Source: Kitasatospora sp. MAP5-34 (lineage in GTDB: Bacteria; Actinomycetota; Actinomycetes; Streptomycetales; Streptomycetaceae). Taken from it: a stretch of DNA of 64,000 nt. Each line of letters opens with the position of its first letter. The first letter of the stretch is position 1. A model generated the notes under the pieces. The model was not told the DNA's origin. It searched no databases and was given only the letters and a program-made list of their open reading frames with translations. The translations under genes were made by a program, and so were the position numbers. The stretch is taken from NCBI RefSeq assembly GCF_029894335.1, contig NZ_JARXZC010000030.1, forward strand, positions 33,662-97,661. Direction: 5' to 3'. Shown here one piece after another: positions 17,305 to 26,873 of this stretch.

Positions 17305-18695
17305 CAGGCGTCGACCTCAGTCTTCTTCTCGGCGGTCTTCTCGACCGTCTTCTCAGGGGCCTTCTCGGCGGCCTGCTCGGCCGGCGCGGTGCTGTGAGTC
17401 GGCGTGCTGTGGGCCGGCGTGCCGAGCGCGCGGGCCAGGCTGGCACCCACCGCGCTGAAGTCGTACGCCGACTCGGCGTGTTCGGCCTGGTCGATGCCCG
17501 CCACCTCGACGTCCTCGGAGACCCGGAAGCCGATGGTCTTGTTGATCGCCTGGCCGAGCAGCCAGGAGATCACGAAGGAGTAGGCCGCGACCACGCCGAC
17601 ACCGATCGCCTGCTTGCCGAGCTGGCCGAACCCGCCACCGTAGAAGAGGCCCTTCGCGGTCTGGCCGACGTGCCCGGTGGCGAGGAAGCCGATGAGCAGC
17701 GAGCCGATCACACCGCCGATCGCGTGCACGCCGACCACGTCGAGCGAGTCGTCGAAGCCGAGCTTGTACTTGAGGCTGATCGCGGCGGCGCAGGCGGCGC
17801 CCGCGATCAGGCCGATCAGAATCGCGCCCAGCATGCTGACCGAGCCGCAGGCCGGGGTGATGGCGACCAGACCGGCCACCGCACCCGAGGCCGCGCCCAG
17901 CGAGGTGAACGCGCCGTGCTTGATCTTCTCGTAGGCGAGCCAGCCGAGCATCGCGGCGGCGGTGGCGATCTGGGTGTTCATGAAGGCCATGCCGGCCAGG
18001 CCGTTGGCGGCCAGCGCCGAGCCGGCGTTGAAGCCGAACCAGCCGAACCAGAGCAGACCGGAGCCGAGCATCACCAGCGGCAGGCTGTGCGGACGCATCG
18101 GGTCCTTCTTGAAGCCGATCCGCTTGCCGAGCACCAGGCAGAGGGCCAGGCCCGCCATACCGGCGTTGATGTGCACCGCCGTACCACCGGCGAAGTCGAT
18201 CACGCCGATGCGGTCGACGAGCCAGCCGCCCTTGCCGCTGTCGGTCATGAACACCCAGTGCGCGACCGGGAAGTAGACGATCGTGACCCAGAGCGCCACG
18301 AACAGCGCCCAGGCCCCGAACTTGGCGCGGTCCGCGATCGCACCGCTGATCAGCGCCGGTGTGATGACGGCGAACATCAGCTGGAAGGCGGAGAACGCGG
18401 TGACCGGGATGGTGCCGGCCAGGTCGTTCATCCCGATGCCGCGCATCCCCAGGAAGTCGAGGTTGCCGATCAGACCGGCACCGGCGTCGGGGCCGAACGA
18501 GAGCGTGTAGCCGTACAGAACCCAGAGCACGCTGACGATCGCCAGCGCGATGAAGCTCATGACGAGCATGTTGAGCACGCTCTTGACCCTGACCATGCCC
18601 CCGTAGAAGAAGGCCAGGCCCGGGGTCATCAACATGACCAGGGCCGCACTGATGAGCACAAAGGCGGTGTCGCCTGCGCTGAAGCCGTCCGGCAT
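17304..18695 (-). CDS. amtB: Ammonium transporter AmtB
   Basis: Ammonium channel, 463 aa with about eleven membrane segments. Begins MPDGFSAGDTAFVLISAALVMLMTPGLAFFYGGMVRVKSVLNMLVMS (family hallmark); also GGTAVHINAGMAGLALCLVLGKRIG with the pore His, and VGVHAIGGVIGSLLIGFLATG with the second pore His. The C-terminal tail is long and Lys/Glu/Thr-rich. Start ATG 18695 has GAGGAG 6 nt upstream. Expression is likely GlnR-dependent from the box at 18792-18829. Confidence 0.98.
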   Translation of the reverse strand: MPDGFSAGDTAFVLISAALVMLMTPGLAFFYGGMVRVKSVLNMLVMSFIALAIVSVLWVLYGYTLSFGPDAGAGLIGNLDFLGMRGIGMNDLAGTIPVTAFSAFQLMFAVITPALISGAIADRAKFGAWALFVALWVTIVYFPVAHWVFMTDSGKGGWLVDRIGVIDFAGGTAVHINAGMAGLALCLVLGKRIGFKKDPMRPHSLPLVMLGSGLLWFGWFGFNAGSALAANGLAGMAFMNTQIATAAAMLGWLAYEKIKHGAFTSLGAASGAVAGLVAITPACGSVSMLGAILIGLIAGAACAAAISLKYKLGFDDSLDVVGVHAIGGVIGSLLIGFLATGHVGQTAKGLFYGGGFGQLGKQAIGVGVVAAYSFVISWLLGQAINKTIGFRVSEDVEVAGIDQAEHAESAYDFSAVGASLARALGTPAHSTPTHSTAPAEQAAEKAPEKTVEKTAEKKTEVDA

Positions 18696-18791
18696 CGGCG
18701 TCTCCTCGTGAATGAACGCCGCTCCACCCACAGGATCCCTGTCCCGTGCCACCCGGGGTGTCGGCGATGAGGAGGAGCGTGCCGAAGCCTG

Positions 18792-18829
18792 ATTTCGGCC
18801 GATGCGACTCGTTGTTTCGCTCCGGTGAC
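18792..18829 (-). promoter_or_regulatory. GlnR operator upstream of amtB
   Basis: On the minus strand GTCAC-N6-GAAAC-N6-TCGCA-N6-GAAAT, all half-sites exactly 11 bp apart, 97-134 bp upstream of the amtB start. The streptomycete GlnR consensus is gTnAc-N6-GaAAc repeated. The first pair is a perfect fit, the second a degenerate copy in the correct phase. Confidence 0.72.
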
Positions 18830-18973
18830 GGGGTTGACGGGAGCGTTACGACGACGTGAACTGCGGCCGTGCCGTGCCGGAACATGGGCTACGGTACGGC
18901 CGCACAGCACGAGCGGTGCGCAGGCGGTCACCAAACGTCAGATCAAACGTCTGTCAACCAAACAATCTGGAGT

Positions 18974-20428
18974 TCACCCGGCCGGGGCGAACTCCGGGAT
19001 GTCCTGAACCACCCGGTCGGCCAACCGGCTGATCTCGGCCACGCCCTTGAAGTCGCGCGAGGCCGCCGCCGAGGTCTTCCGCACCCGGGTGTTGAGGCGC
19101 TCCGAACGGACCTTGGTGGCGATGTCCACCGCCTGCTCCGCCATCACCGCGGCCTGCTCGGGCTCACCCTGGAGCAGGTGCACGCTGGCCATGCCGACCA
19201 GGTTGAAGGCATAACTGCGGACGTGCTCCGAGTCCTTGCGGAAGAGGTCGACGGCCCGCTTCATCACGGGCTCGGCCATCGAGGCGTAGAGCGGGCTGCG
19301 GGTGGAGTGGTAGGCGAGGTCGCGGTACGAGTGGGCGTTCTCCGCGTTGAGTTCGGCCTCGGAGAAGAACTTCAGCCAGTCCGGGTCGACGTCGCCGGGG
19401 CGGCAGTCGCTGAAGGTGTCCTCGGCGAGCCGGGCGGCCCGGGAGCAGCGGTTGATCTCACCGATGTTGGAGTACGCGCGCGCCTCCATCGCGTACAGCA
19501 GGGCCTGCTGGCGCGGGGTGGCGGTGTCGCGGCTGCCGTACTGGGCGAGGTGGATCAGCTCCAGCGCGTCGTCGCCGCGGTTGAGGTGGATCATCTGGCG
19601 GCTCATGTCGGTCAGGATCAGCGCGCCGAACGGCCGGTCCCCCGCCTCCTTGGCCGCGTGCAGGGCGAGCACGTAGTACTTCTGCGCGCTGGGGTGCATG
19701 CCGACGTCGTACGACATCCACCCGGCCAGGTGGGCGAGTTCGGCGGTGAGCCGGAACAACCGCTTGGTGGTCTGCTCGGGGTAGGTCTCCTGGAGCAGGT
19801 CGGTGACCTCGTGCAGCTGGCCGACCACCGCCTTGCGGCGCAGGCCGCCGCCGTTCTGCGCATCCCACTGGCGGAACATCACCGTGGTCTGCTCCAGCAG
19901 TTGGAGCTCGGGCTCGGAGAGCCGGCCGGTGTGCGGCTCTCCGCCGTTGGCGGCGGTCAGGATCGGGGTGGGCGTGCCGCTCGGGCCGGGGGTGAGCCAG
20001 CGCTGCATCGGCTCGATCAGCGCGGCACCGGCCGTCAGGGCGAGCGAAGTACCGAGGAATCCCCGGCGGTTGAGCATCAGGTCGCTGCGCGAGTACTCGC
20101 TGATCAGCTGGACGGTCTGCGGCGCGCTCCACGGCAGGTCGACCCCGCCGCCGACGGTGCTCACCGGAACGATCGTGCGCAGCCCGAGATCCTCGATCGA
20201 GACCACCGAGCCGAACCGCTCGGAGAACAGCTCCGACATGATCTTCGGGATCGGCTCGCGCGGCTGCTCGCCGTCCAGCCAGCGGCGCACCCGGGAGGTG
20301 TCGGTACTGACGTGGTGCGCACCCGTCTGGCGGGCCCTCCGGTTGACCTGGCGGGCCAGTTCACCCTTGGACCACCCACTGCGGCCGAACCAGGAGGTCA
20401 GCTTCTCGTTCGGTTGCTTCTCTGCCAT
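18974..20428 (-). CDS. nsdA: NsdA-like negative regulator of differentiation
   Basis: 484 aa. Begins MAEKQPNEKLTSWFGRSGWSKGELARQVNRRARQTGAHHVSTDTSRVRRWLDGEQPRE, an XRE-like helix-turn-helix region. A hydrophobic piece follows (RRGFLGTSLALTAGAALIEPM), then helical TPR-like repeats. NsdA of S. coelicolor (SCO5582), next to amtB, represses antibiotic production and sporulation. Identification rests on this architecture and the neighbouring amtB-glnK-glnD and ftsY-smc; no target can be read from the sequence. Confidence 0.87.
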   Translation of the reverse strand: MAEKQPNEKLTSWFGRSGWSKGELARQVNRRARQTGAHHVSTDTSRVRRWLDGEQPREPIPKIMSELFSERFGSVVSIEDLGLRTIVPVSTVGGGVDLPWSAPQTVQLISEYSRSDLMLNRRGFLGTSLALTAGAALIEPMQRWLTPGPSGTPTPILTAANGGEPHTGRLSEPELQLLEQTTVMFRQWDAQNGGGLRRKAVVGQLHEVTDLLQETYPEQTTKRLFRLTAELAHLAGWMSYDVGMHPSAQKYYVLALHAAKEAGDRPFGALILTDMSRQMIHLNRGDDALELIHLAQYGSRDTATPRQQALLYAMEARAYSNIGEINRCSRAARLAEDTFSDCRPGDVDPDWLKFFSEAELNAENAHSYRDLAYHSTRSPLYASMAEPVMKRAVDLFRKDSEHVRSYAFNLVGMASVHLLQGEPEQAAVMAEQAVDIATKVRSERLNTRVRKTSAAASRDFKGVAEISRLADRVVQDIPEFAPAG

Positions 20429-20939
20429 GGGAACGTCCCCATCCCGCCCGGCCCCTGGGGGCCCCGCTCGTTATGACCGATACCACTTGCTACGTATCCC
20501 ACTGCCTTCCGTGTCCCGAACGTAACGCCCCGTCCGCCGTCCGGGGGAGCGCTGCCGGGGAAACGCCACCTTTCGCCACCCCTACGAGTGAACTAATCGG
20601 TGTCCGCCCGCGCTTCACTGGTAACCCGCCCCGATCGCCCCACGGTCTCGCGGGGCTCAGCCTCCCGCAACCACTGCTTCCGCCAATTCACTTCGGCGGC
20701 ATGGGCTTTGCCGTTCCGAGGATGACCGAGGACGACCCGAGGATTGCGGAGGAATCGCAGTGCAGCACCGACGATCCGGTATCCGCCGGGCCGGGGCGAG
20801 GCGGTTCCTGGCGCGGGCAACCCGAATTGGAGCGCACCGCCCCCTGCGCGCCGCCAACGCACAACGCGCACCACACCGGACAATCGACGGACCGTCACAC
20901 TCCCGTAACCACCGGCAATACGAATCTGTTGGGGGAGGC
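20429..20939. other. Divergent intergenic region, no gene seen
   Basis: 511 bp between nsdA (-) and the Prim-Pol-like gene (+). It should carry both promoters. A GC-rich stem (GGCCCC/GGGGCC) sits about 20 nt above the nsdA start. Frames running through it toward either gene lack ribosome sites and lose coding character. No operator was confidently recognised. Confidence 0.5.
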
Positions 20940-21620
20940 ATGGACAACCTCTTCGGCGATCTGCGCTTCGGCGTACGCCGCCGTACCCGGGGCGGCGCCT
21001 TCCAGGCGGTCGCCGAGTACACCGGCCGTTGGGGCTGGTCGGTCGCCGTCGGCTCCGGCCAGGGCTCGCCGGACGGGCTCTGCGCCTGCGCGGCCACCCG
21101 CTGCGCCGCCCCCGGACTGCACACCGCCGTGGACCCGGGAGCCGCCACCGGGCCGGGCACGGGGTTCGGGCCGCAGGCACCCGAACTGCGCGAACTCTGG
21201 GCCGCCGACGCCCCCGTACTGCTGCCCGCCGGGCGCTCCTTCGACGTACTGGACGTGCCCGCGCAGCCCGGTCTGCAGGCCCTCGTACGGCTGGAGCGGA
21301 TGGGCACCCAGGTCGGCCCGGTGCTCGCCCTGCCGACCGGACGGCTGCTCTTCTTCGTCGCGGCGGGCACCGCCCAGCGGCTGCCCGAACTGCTCTACCG
21401 GATGGGCTGGGACGACGCCGCCCTCGACCTGACCTGCCACGGCGAGGGCAGCTTCGTCGCCGCCCCGCCGACCGTACTCGGCGGGCTCGGCCCGGTCCGC
21501 TGGCTGCGCCGCCCCTCCCGCGAGAGCGCCGGCTGCCCACCGGAGGCCCGCCTCCTGCTCGGCACCCTCGCCTACGCCTGCCACCGCAGCCGCGAGCGCT
21601 CTGCCGAGCTGGCCTCGTAG
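20940..21620 (+). CDS. Bifunctional primase/polymerase N-terminal-like protein
   Basis: 226 aa. Start ATG 20940 with GGGGGAGG immediately upstream. It resembles streptomycete proteins annotated as Prim-Pol N-terminal domain: AVAEYTGRWGWSVAVGSGQG..., a Cys cluster CACAATRCAAPGLHTAV, and later LALPTGRLLFFVAAGTAQRL and DLTCHGEGSFVAAPPTVLGG. I cannot point to the three acidic catalytic residues of an active AEP primase, so it may be a non-catalytic relative. It lies alone, convergent with ftsY. Confidence 0.62.
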   Translation: MDNLFGDLRFGVRRRTRGGAFQAVAEYTGRWGWSVAVGSGQGSPDGLCACAATRCAAPGLHTAVDPGAATGPGTGFGPQAPELRELWAADAPVLLPAGRSFDVLDVPAQPGLQALVRLERMGTQVGPVLALPTGRLLFFVAAGTAQRLPELLYRMGWDDAALDLTCHGEGSFVAAPPTVLGGLGPVRWLRRPSRESAGCPPEARLLLGTLAYACHRSRERSAELAS

Positions 21621-21652
21621 CGAGGGAAACCGTACGCACTCTGAGCAACGCC

Positions 21653-21746
21653 AACAGGGGCGCGGGCCCCCGCTTGATCAACTGCGTGCGCGACCAGGGC
21701 ACAACGTACGTGCACTGTTGATCGCGCAGTTCCCCGCGCCCCTGTT
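21653..21746. repeat. Dispersed inverted repeat, copy 1 (bidirectional terminator)
   Basis: Arms AACAGGGGCGCGGG (21653-21666) and CCCGCGCCCCTGTT (21733-21746) enclose a second stem, GATCAAC with GTTGATC. It sits between two convergent genes and ends in TTTT on the plus strand. Same family as at 30621, 36009, 45531 and 55911. Confidence 0.8.
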
Positions 21747-21758
21747 TTGGTTACTGTT

Positions 21759-22952
21759 TCAGTCGCCGATCAACGCGTCGACGAACGCCGCCGGCTCGAA
21801 CGGAGCCAGGTCGTCCGCACCCTCGCCGAGGCCGATCAGCTTGACCGGGACGCCCAGCTCGCGCTGGACCGCGACGACGATGCCGCCCTTCGCGGTGCCG
21901 TCCAGCTTGGTGAGCACGATGCCGGTGATGTCGACCACCTCGGCGAAGACCCGGGCCTGGACCAGACCGTTCTGGCCGGTGGTGGCGTCCAGGACGAGCA
22001 GGACTTCGTCCACCGGGCCGTGCTTCTCGACGACCCGCTTGACCTTGCCGAGCTCGTCCATCAGGCCGGTCTTGGTGTGCAGCCGGCCGGCGGTGTCGAT
22101 CAGGACGGTGTCGGCGCCCTCGGCGATGCCCTCCTTGACCGCGTCGAACGCGACCGAGGCCGGGTCACCGCCCTCCGGGCCGCGTACGGTCGCCGCACCG
22201 ACCCGCTCACCCCAGGTCTGCAGCTGGTCGGCGGCGGCGGCGCGGAAGGTGTCGGCGGCGCCGAGCACCACCTTGCGGCCGTCGGCGACCAGGACCCGGC
22301 CGAGCTTGCCGGAGGTGGTGGTCTTGCCGACGCCGTTCACGCCGACCACCAGCACGACGGCCGGACGGCCGTCCGCGTGCTTGGCGGTCTTCAGCGAGCG
22401 GTCCGCGTCGGTGCCGATCAGTGCGACCAGCTCCTCGTGGAGCAGCCCGCGCAGTTCCTCCGGGGTGCGGGTGCCGAGCACCTTGACCCGGGTGCGCAGC
22501 CGGTCGACCAGCTCCTGGGTGGGGGTGACGCCGACGTCGGCGACGAGCAGGGTCTCCTCGATCTCCTCCCAGGTGTCCTCGTCGAGCCGCTCGCGGGAGA
22601 GCAGCGTGAGCAGCCCCTTGCCGAGCGAGTTCTGCGAACGGGAGAGCCGGGAGCGCAGCCGGACGAGCCGTCCGGCAGTGGGCTCGGGTACCTCGAGGGC
22701 GGGCGCCGCCGGTGCGGCCGGAACCTCCTCGACCGCCGCCGGGAGCTCCACCTCCTCGATGGTCTGAACGGGCTCCTCGGTCGGCGCAGCGGCTTCCTCG
22801 CCGACCTGGGGCTCACGCGGGGTCGGCGGCGCGATGACCGCACCGGGCGACTTCGGGGGCAGGGTCTTACGTCGTCTGCCGGTGACGACGAGGCCGGCGA
22901 TCGCGCCGATGGCGATCACGGCGATGATTACGGCAAGGATCACGTATTCCAT
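21759..22952 (-). CDS. ftsY: SRP receptor GTPase FtsY
   Basis: Receives SRP-ribosome complexes at the membrane. 397 aa: an N-terminal membrane segment MEYVILAVIIAVIAIGAIAGLVV, then an acidic/Pro linker; the NG domain has ADVGVTPTQELVDRL, GVNGVGKTTTSGKLG (G1), DTAGRLHTKTGLMDEL (G3), TKLDGTAKGGIVV (G4). Start ATG 22952; the 65 codons above it are not conserved-looking. Forms a unit with smc, 47 bp upstream. The N-terminal transmembrane anchor is typical of actinobacterial FtsY. Confidence 0.98.
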   Translation of the reverse strand: MEYVILAVIIAVIAIGAIAGLVVTGRRRKTLPPKSPGAVIAPPTPREPQVGEEAAAPTEEPVQTIEEVELPAAVEEVPAAPAAPALEVPEPTAGRLVRLRSRLSRSQNSLGKGLLTLLSRERLDEDTWEEIEETLLVADVGVTPTQELVDRLRTRVKVLGTRTPEELRGLLHEELVALIGTDADRSLKTAKHADGRPAVVLVVGVNGVGKTTTSGKLGRVLVADGRKVVLGAADTFRAAAADQLQTWGERVGAATVRGPEGGDPASVAFDAVKEGIAEGADTVLIDTAGRLHTKTGLMDELGKVKRVVEKHGPVDEVLLVLDATTGQNGLVQARVFAEVVDITGIVLTKLDGTAKGGIVVAVQRELGVPVKLIGLGEGADDLAPFEPAAFVDALIGD

Positions 22953-22999
22953 AACTCGACCAGTATCCGCGACCCGGGCGCGGTACGGGGGTAGCCGGG

Positions 23000-25900
23000 C
23001 TACTCGGCTTCGGCCACGGCCTCCCGCACCTGCTGCGGAACCCGCCGGGGCGCGCGCCGCTCGCGGTGCTGTTCGTGCAGCCGCTGGCTGATCACCTGCG
23101 AGATGCCGTCGCCTTTCATGGTGACGCCGTAGAGCGCGTCGGCGCACTCCATCGTCAGCTTCTGGTGGGTGATCACGATCAGCTGCGAGCTCTCCCGCAG
23201 CTCCTCCATGATGGCGATCAGCCGGCGCAGGTTGGTCTCGTCGAGGGCCGCCTCGACCTCGTCCATCACGTAGAACGGGCTGGGCCGCGCCTTGAAGATC
23301 GACACCAGCAGCGCGACGGCCGTCAGCGAACGCTCGCCGCCGGAGAGCAGCGAGAGCCGCTTGACCTTCTTGCCGGGCGGCCGGGCTTCCACCTCCACAC
23401 CGGTGGTCAGCATGTTCTCCGGGTCGGTGAGCACCAGCCGCCCTTCGCCGCCCGGGAAAAGCCGCGAGAACACGCCTTCGAACTGGGCCGCCGTGTCGAG
23501 GTACGCCGAGGTGAAGAGCTGCTCGACCCGGACGTCCACGTCCTTGACGATCTCCAGCAGGTCCCGCCGGCTGCGCTTGAGGTCGTCCAGTTGCTCGCCG
23601 AGGAACTGGTGCCGCTCCTCCAGCGCCGCGAACTCCTCGAGCGCCAGCGGGTTGACCTTGCCGAGCTGCTGGTACGCCTTCTCGGCGGCCCGCAGCCGCT
23701 GCTCCTGTTCCGCCCGGACGTACGGCTTCGGCTCGCCGAGCTCCCCCGGCTCCTGCCCGTCCTCGGGCGTGGGCGGCGGGACGGGACGGTCCGGGCCGAA
23801 GGAGGCGAGCAGTTCGCCGCCGTCGATGCCGAAGTCCTCCAGCGACTTGGCCTCCAGCTGCTCGATCCGCAGCCGCTTCTCGGCCCGCAGCACCTCGTCC
23901 CGGTGGCCGGCGTCGACCAACTTGTCCAGCTCCGCCTTGAGTTCGCGGCCGTGCTCACGCCCGGACCGCAGCTCCGCCTCCCGCTGCCCACGGACCTGCT
24001 CGGCCTCGGCGCGCTCGCCATCCGCCCGTCCGAGCGAGACCTCCAGGCAGCCGAGCAGCTGCCTGGCTCCGGCGACGACGGCGGTCGCGACCTCGGCCTC
24101 GTACCGGGCGCGCTCCCGGCGCTCGGCGGCCCGGGCCCGGGTTTCGCGCTCCGCCCGGGCGGCGCGGTCGAGCTGCTCCGCCCGGCCGGCCAGCCCGCGT
24201 ACCCGCTCCTCGTGCGTACGGACCGCGAGCCTGGCCTCCATCTCGGACTGCCGGGACTGCGCGGAGGCGGCGGCCAGCTGGTCACGCCGGGCACCGTCCG
24301 GCTCGTCCTCGCCGGAGCCCGCCAACTCCTCGGCCACCGCCAGCCGTTCGGCGAGTTCCGCCGCCGACTGCACCGAACGGGCCAGCCCGTCCGCCGCCTT
24401 GGCCACCGCCGCCGCGATCCGCTCGGCCTCGCCCGCCGCCGCCCTGGCCTGCCCGCCGAGCCGCCCGAGCTCTCCGGCCGCCTGCGACCGCTCCCGCTCG
24501 GCCTGCCGCCGGACCAGCGCGAGCCGCTCGAGCTCGGCGGCCGACTCCCGTCCGTGCGCGACCGCCTCGGCCAGCTGACCCGCCAACTGTTCGCAGCGCA
24601 CGTCCAGTTCGTCGATCCGGTGGGCGGCGTCGGCGACTGCGGCCTGGGTCTCCAGCAGGCTCGGCGCACCGGCCGAGCCGCCCTGCGCGAAGCCACTGCC
24701 GAGCAGGTCGCCCTCCGCCGTGACCGCCAGCAACTCCGGGCGCTCGGCGACCAGTTGCTGCGCCTCGTCGAGACCGGGGACCAGCACCGTCCGGGCCAGC
24801 AGCGCGGCGACGGCGGGCAGCAGCTCGGCCGGACCCTCCACCAGACCGGCCGCCCAGCGCAGCCCGTCGCCCCGCCCGCCCTGCTCATCCGCTGCGGCTG
24901 GGGCCAGGGCCGGGGCGCCCGCGATCAGCAGCGCCGCCCGCCCGGCGTCCTCCTTGCGGAGCAGCCGCAGCGCCTGCGCGGCGGTGTCCACCCCGTCCAC
25001 CGCGACGGCGTCCGCCGCCGCGCCCAGTGCAGCCGCCACCGCCACCTCGTGCCCGGGCGCGACCCGCAACAGCCCGGCCGCCGGGCCGAGCAGCCCGGCC
25101 AGCCGGTCACCCGCCGCGAGCAGGGCGCCGCTGCCGTCCTTGCGGCGCAGCCCGAGCGAGAGCGCCTCGTACCGGGCCGCCAGCCCGGCCCGCTCGCGCT
25201 CGGCCGTGCCCACCGCGACCCGGACGGCGGCGAGGTCCTGCTCCGCCTCGGCCAGCGCGGCGCGGGCGCGCTCGTGCGCCGCGTCCAACTCCTCGCCGTC
25301 GCCGTGCACTCCGTCCAGCTGGTCCTGGAGCTGCTGGTACTCCTGCCGCGCGGCCTCCGCCCGGAGCAGCGCCTCGTCCCGGGCCTCGGCGAGCCGTCCG
25401 AGTTCCGCCTCGGCGCTCGCCACCTGGGAGCGGGCGGCACCGGCCTGCCCCTGCAACCGGGCCAGCCCCTCCCGCCGGTCGGCGATGGCCCGGGCGGCGA
25501 CCTTGAGCCGTGTCTCCTCGGCCGCCAACTCACCTTCCAGCTCGGCCCGCTGCTCGGCCGACTCGGCCAGCGCGTACCGCGCCTCCTCCAACGCCTCGGC
25601 GAGGGTGGCCTCCTGCTCCCGGACCTGCTCGGCCTCGCGCTCCAGCTCCTCCGGGTCGCGCCCGCGCCGTTCCTCGTCCTGGGCGCTGCCGCCGGCATGC
25701 CGCGCCCGGGCCTCGGCGAGGCCGATGGTGCCCCTGGTCCGCTCGGCGAGCGCCGAGAGCCGGTACCAGGTCTGCCGGGTCTCCTCCAACTGCGGGCCGA
25801 GCTGCTCGACCTGCGCCTCCAGTACGGCTTCGCGCTGCTGCGCCCTGGCCAGTTCCTGCTCGACGGTGGAACGGCGCAGCCGCAGCGCCAGTTCGTCGGC

Positions 25901-26635
25901 GATCTCGGCCTCGACGGCGCGGCGGAGCGTGAGCAGGTCGTCGGCGAGCAGCCGGAGGCGGGCGTCGCGCAGCTCGGCCTGGATGCCGGCGGCCCGCCGG
26001 GCAATCCTGGCCTGCCGCCCGAGCGGGCCGAGTTGGCGGCGCAGTTCGGCGACCAGGTCCTGCACGCGGTTGAGGTTGGCCGCCATCGCGTCCAGCTTCC
26101 GCAGCGCCTTCTCCTTGCGCTTGCGGTGCTTGAGGACGCCGGCCGCCTCCTCGATGAAGGCCCGCCGGCCCATCGGGTCGGCCTGCAGCACGGAGTCCAA
26201 CTGGCCCTGGCCGACGATGACATGCATCTCGCGGCCGATGCCGGAGTCGGAGAGCAGCTCCTGGATGTCGAGCAGGCGGCAGGTCTCGCCGTTGAGCGCG
26301 TACTCGCTGCCGCCGTTCCTGAACATCGTGCGGGTGATGGTGACTTCGGCGTAGTCGATGGGCAGCGCGCCGTCGGTGTTGTCGATGGTGAGGCTGACCT
26401 CGGCCCGGCCGAGCGGCGCGCGGCCGCTCGTCCCGGCGAAGATGACGTCCTCCATCTTGCCGCCGCGCAGCGACTTGGCGCCCTGCTCCCCCATCACCCA
26501 GGAGAGCCCGTCCACGACGTTGGACTTGCCGGAGCCGTTCGGCCCGACCACGCAGGTGATGCCCGGCTCGAAGCGCAGGGTGGTGGCGGAGGCGAAGGAC
26601 TTGAAGCCGCGCAGCGTCAGACTCTTCAGATGCAC
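23000..26635 (-). CDS. smc: Chromosome segregation SMC ATPase
   Basis: Condenses and segregates chromosomes with ScpAB. 1211 aa: begins VHLKSLTLRGFKSFASATTL; Walker A GPNGSGKSNVVDGLSWV; long Glu/Arg/Ala-rich coiled coils either side of a hinge (about 500-660, GLLGPAAGLLRVAPGHEVAVAAALG...); ABC signature LSLLSGGERSLTAVALL; Walker B FYVMDEVEAALDETN. Start GTG 26635 with GAGGAGAG 7 nt upstream. Confidence 0.98.
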   Translation of the reverse strand: MHLKSLTLRGFKSFASATTLRFEPGITCVVGPNGSGKSNVVDGLSWVMGEQGAKSLRGGKMEDVIFAGTSGRAPLGRAEVSLTIDNTDGALPIDYAEVTITRTMFRNGGSEYALNGETCRLLDIQELLSDSGIGREMHVIVGQGQLDSVLQADPMGRRAFIEEAAGVLKHRKRKEKALRKLDAMAANLNRVQDLVAELRRQLGPLGRQARIARRAAGIQAELRDARLRLLADDLLTLRRAVEAEIADELALRLRRSTVEQELARAQQREAVLEAQVEQLGPQLEETRQTWYRLSALAERTRGTIGLAEARARHAGGSAQDEERRGRDPEELEREAEQVREQEATLAEALEEARYALAESAEQRAELEGELAAEETRLKVAARAIADRREGLARLQGQAGAARSQVASAEAELGRLAEARDEALLRAEAARQEYQQLQDQLDGVHGDGEELDAAHERARAALAEAEQDLAAVRVAVGTAERERAGLAARYEALSLGLRRKDGSGALLAAGDRLAGLLGPAAGLLRVAPGHEVAVAAALGAAADAVAVDGVDTAAQALRLLRKEDAGRAALLIAGAPALAPAAADEQGGRGDGLRWAAGLVEGPAELLPAVAALLARTVLVPGLDEAQQLVAERPELLAVTAEGDLLGSGFAQGGSAGAPSLLETQAAVADAAHRIDELDVRCEQLAGQLAEAVAHGRESAAELERLALVRRQAERERSQAAGELGRLGGQARAAAGEAERIAAAVAKAADGLARSVQSAAELAERLAVAEELAGSGEDEPDGARRDQLAAASAQSRQSEMEARLAVRTHEERVRGLAGRAEQLDRAARAERETRARAAERRERARYEAEVATAVVAGARQLLGCLEVSLGRADGERAEAEQVRGQREAELRSGREHGRELKAELDKLVDAGHRDEVLRAEKRLRIEQLEAKSLEDFGIDGGELLASFGPDRPVPPPTPEDGQEPGELGEPKPYVRAEQEQRLRAAEKAYQQLGKVNPLALEEFAALEERHQFLGEQLDDLKRSRRDLLEIVKDVDVRVEQLFTSAYLDTAAQFEGVFSRLFPGGEGRLVLTDPENMLTTGVEVEARPPGKKVKRLSLLSGGERSLTAVALLVSIFKARPSPFYVMDEVEAALDETNLRRLIAIMEELRESSQLIVITHQKLTMECADALYGVTMKGDGISQVISQRLHEQHRERRAPRRVPQQVREAVAEAE

Positions 26636-26769
26636 GCGCCCGCTCTCCTCGCCTCGCCGGTCCCCGCTGGCGACTGTATCCGGCTGTCCGGACAGTCGGT
26701 CGTGGGCAGCGGTTTCACCACGCCGGGGGCTGGGCAGCATCAACAGCAAAAGGCCGTGGACACGACGAA

Positions 26770-26791
26770 GGGACGCCACTCCGGGCGTCCC
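26770..26791 (-). terminator. Hairpin below the small coiled-coil gene
   Basis: GGGACGCC and GGCGTCCC (8 bp) around a 6-nt loop, about 80 nt after the stop of the gene ending at 26874 and before smc. No T-tract. Confidence 0.5.
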
Positions 26792-26873
26792 TAGCAAGCT
26801 GCGTCCCGTACGGGAAACCCGGTTCGCAGCAGCGTCGATCTGTACAGCGTCGATCTATGACGATCGGGCCGGA

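Noticed and set aside
23066..26794. 1242-codon plus-strand open frame opposite smc
   Set aside because: Antisense shadow: the minus strand carries an unmistakable SMC with all motifs, and the plus frame is open only because of high GC.
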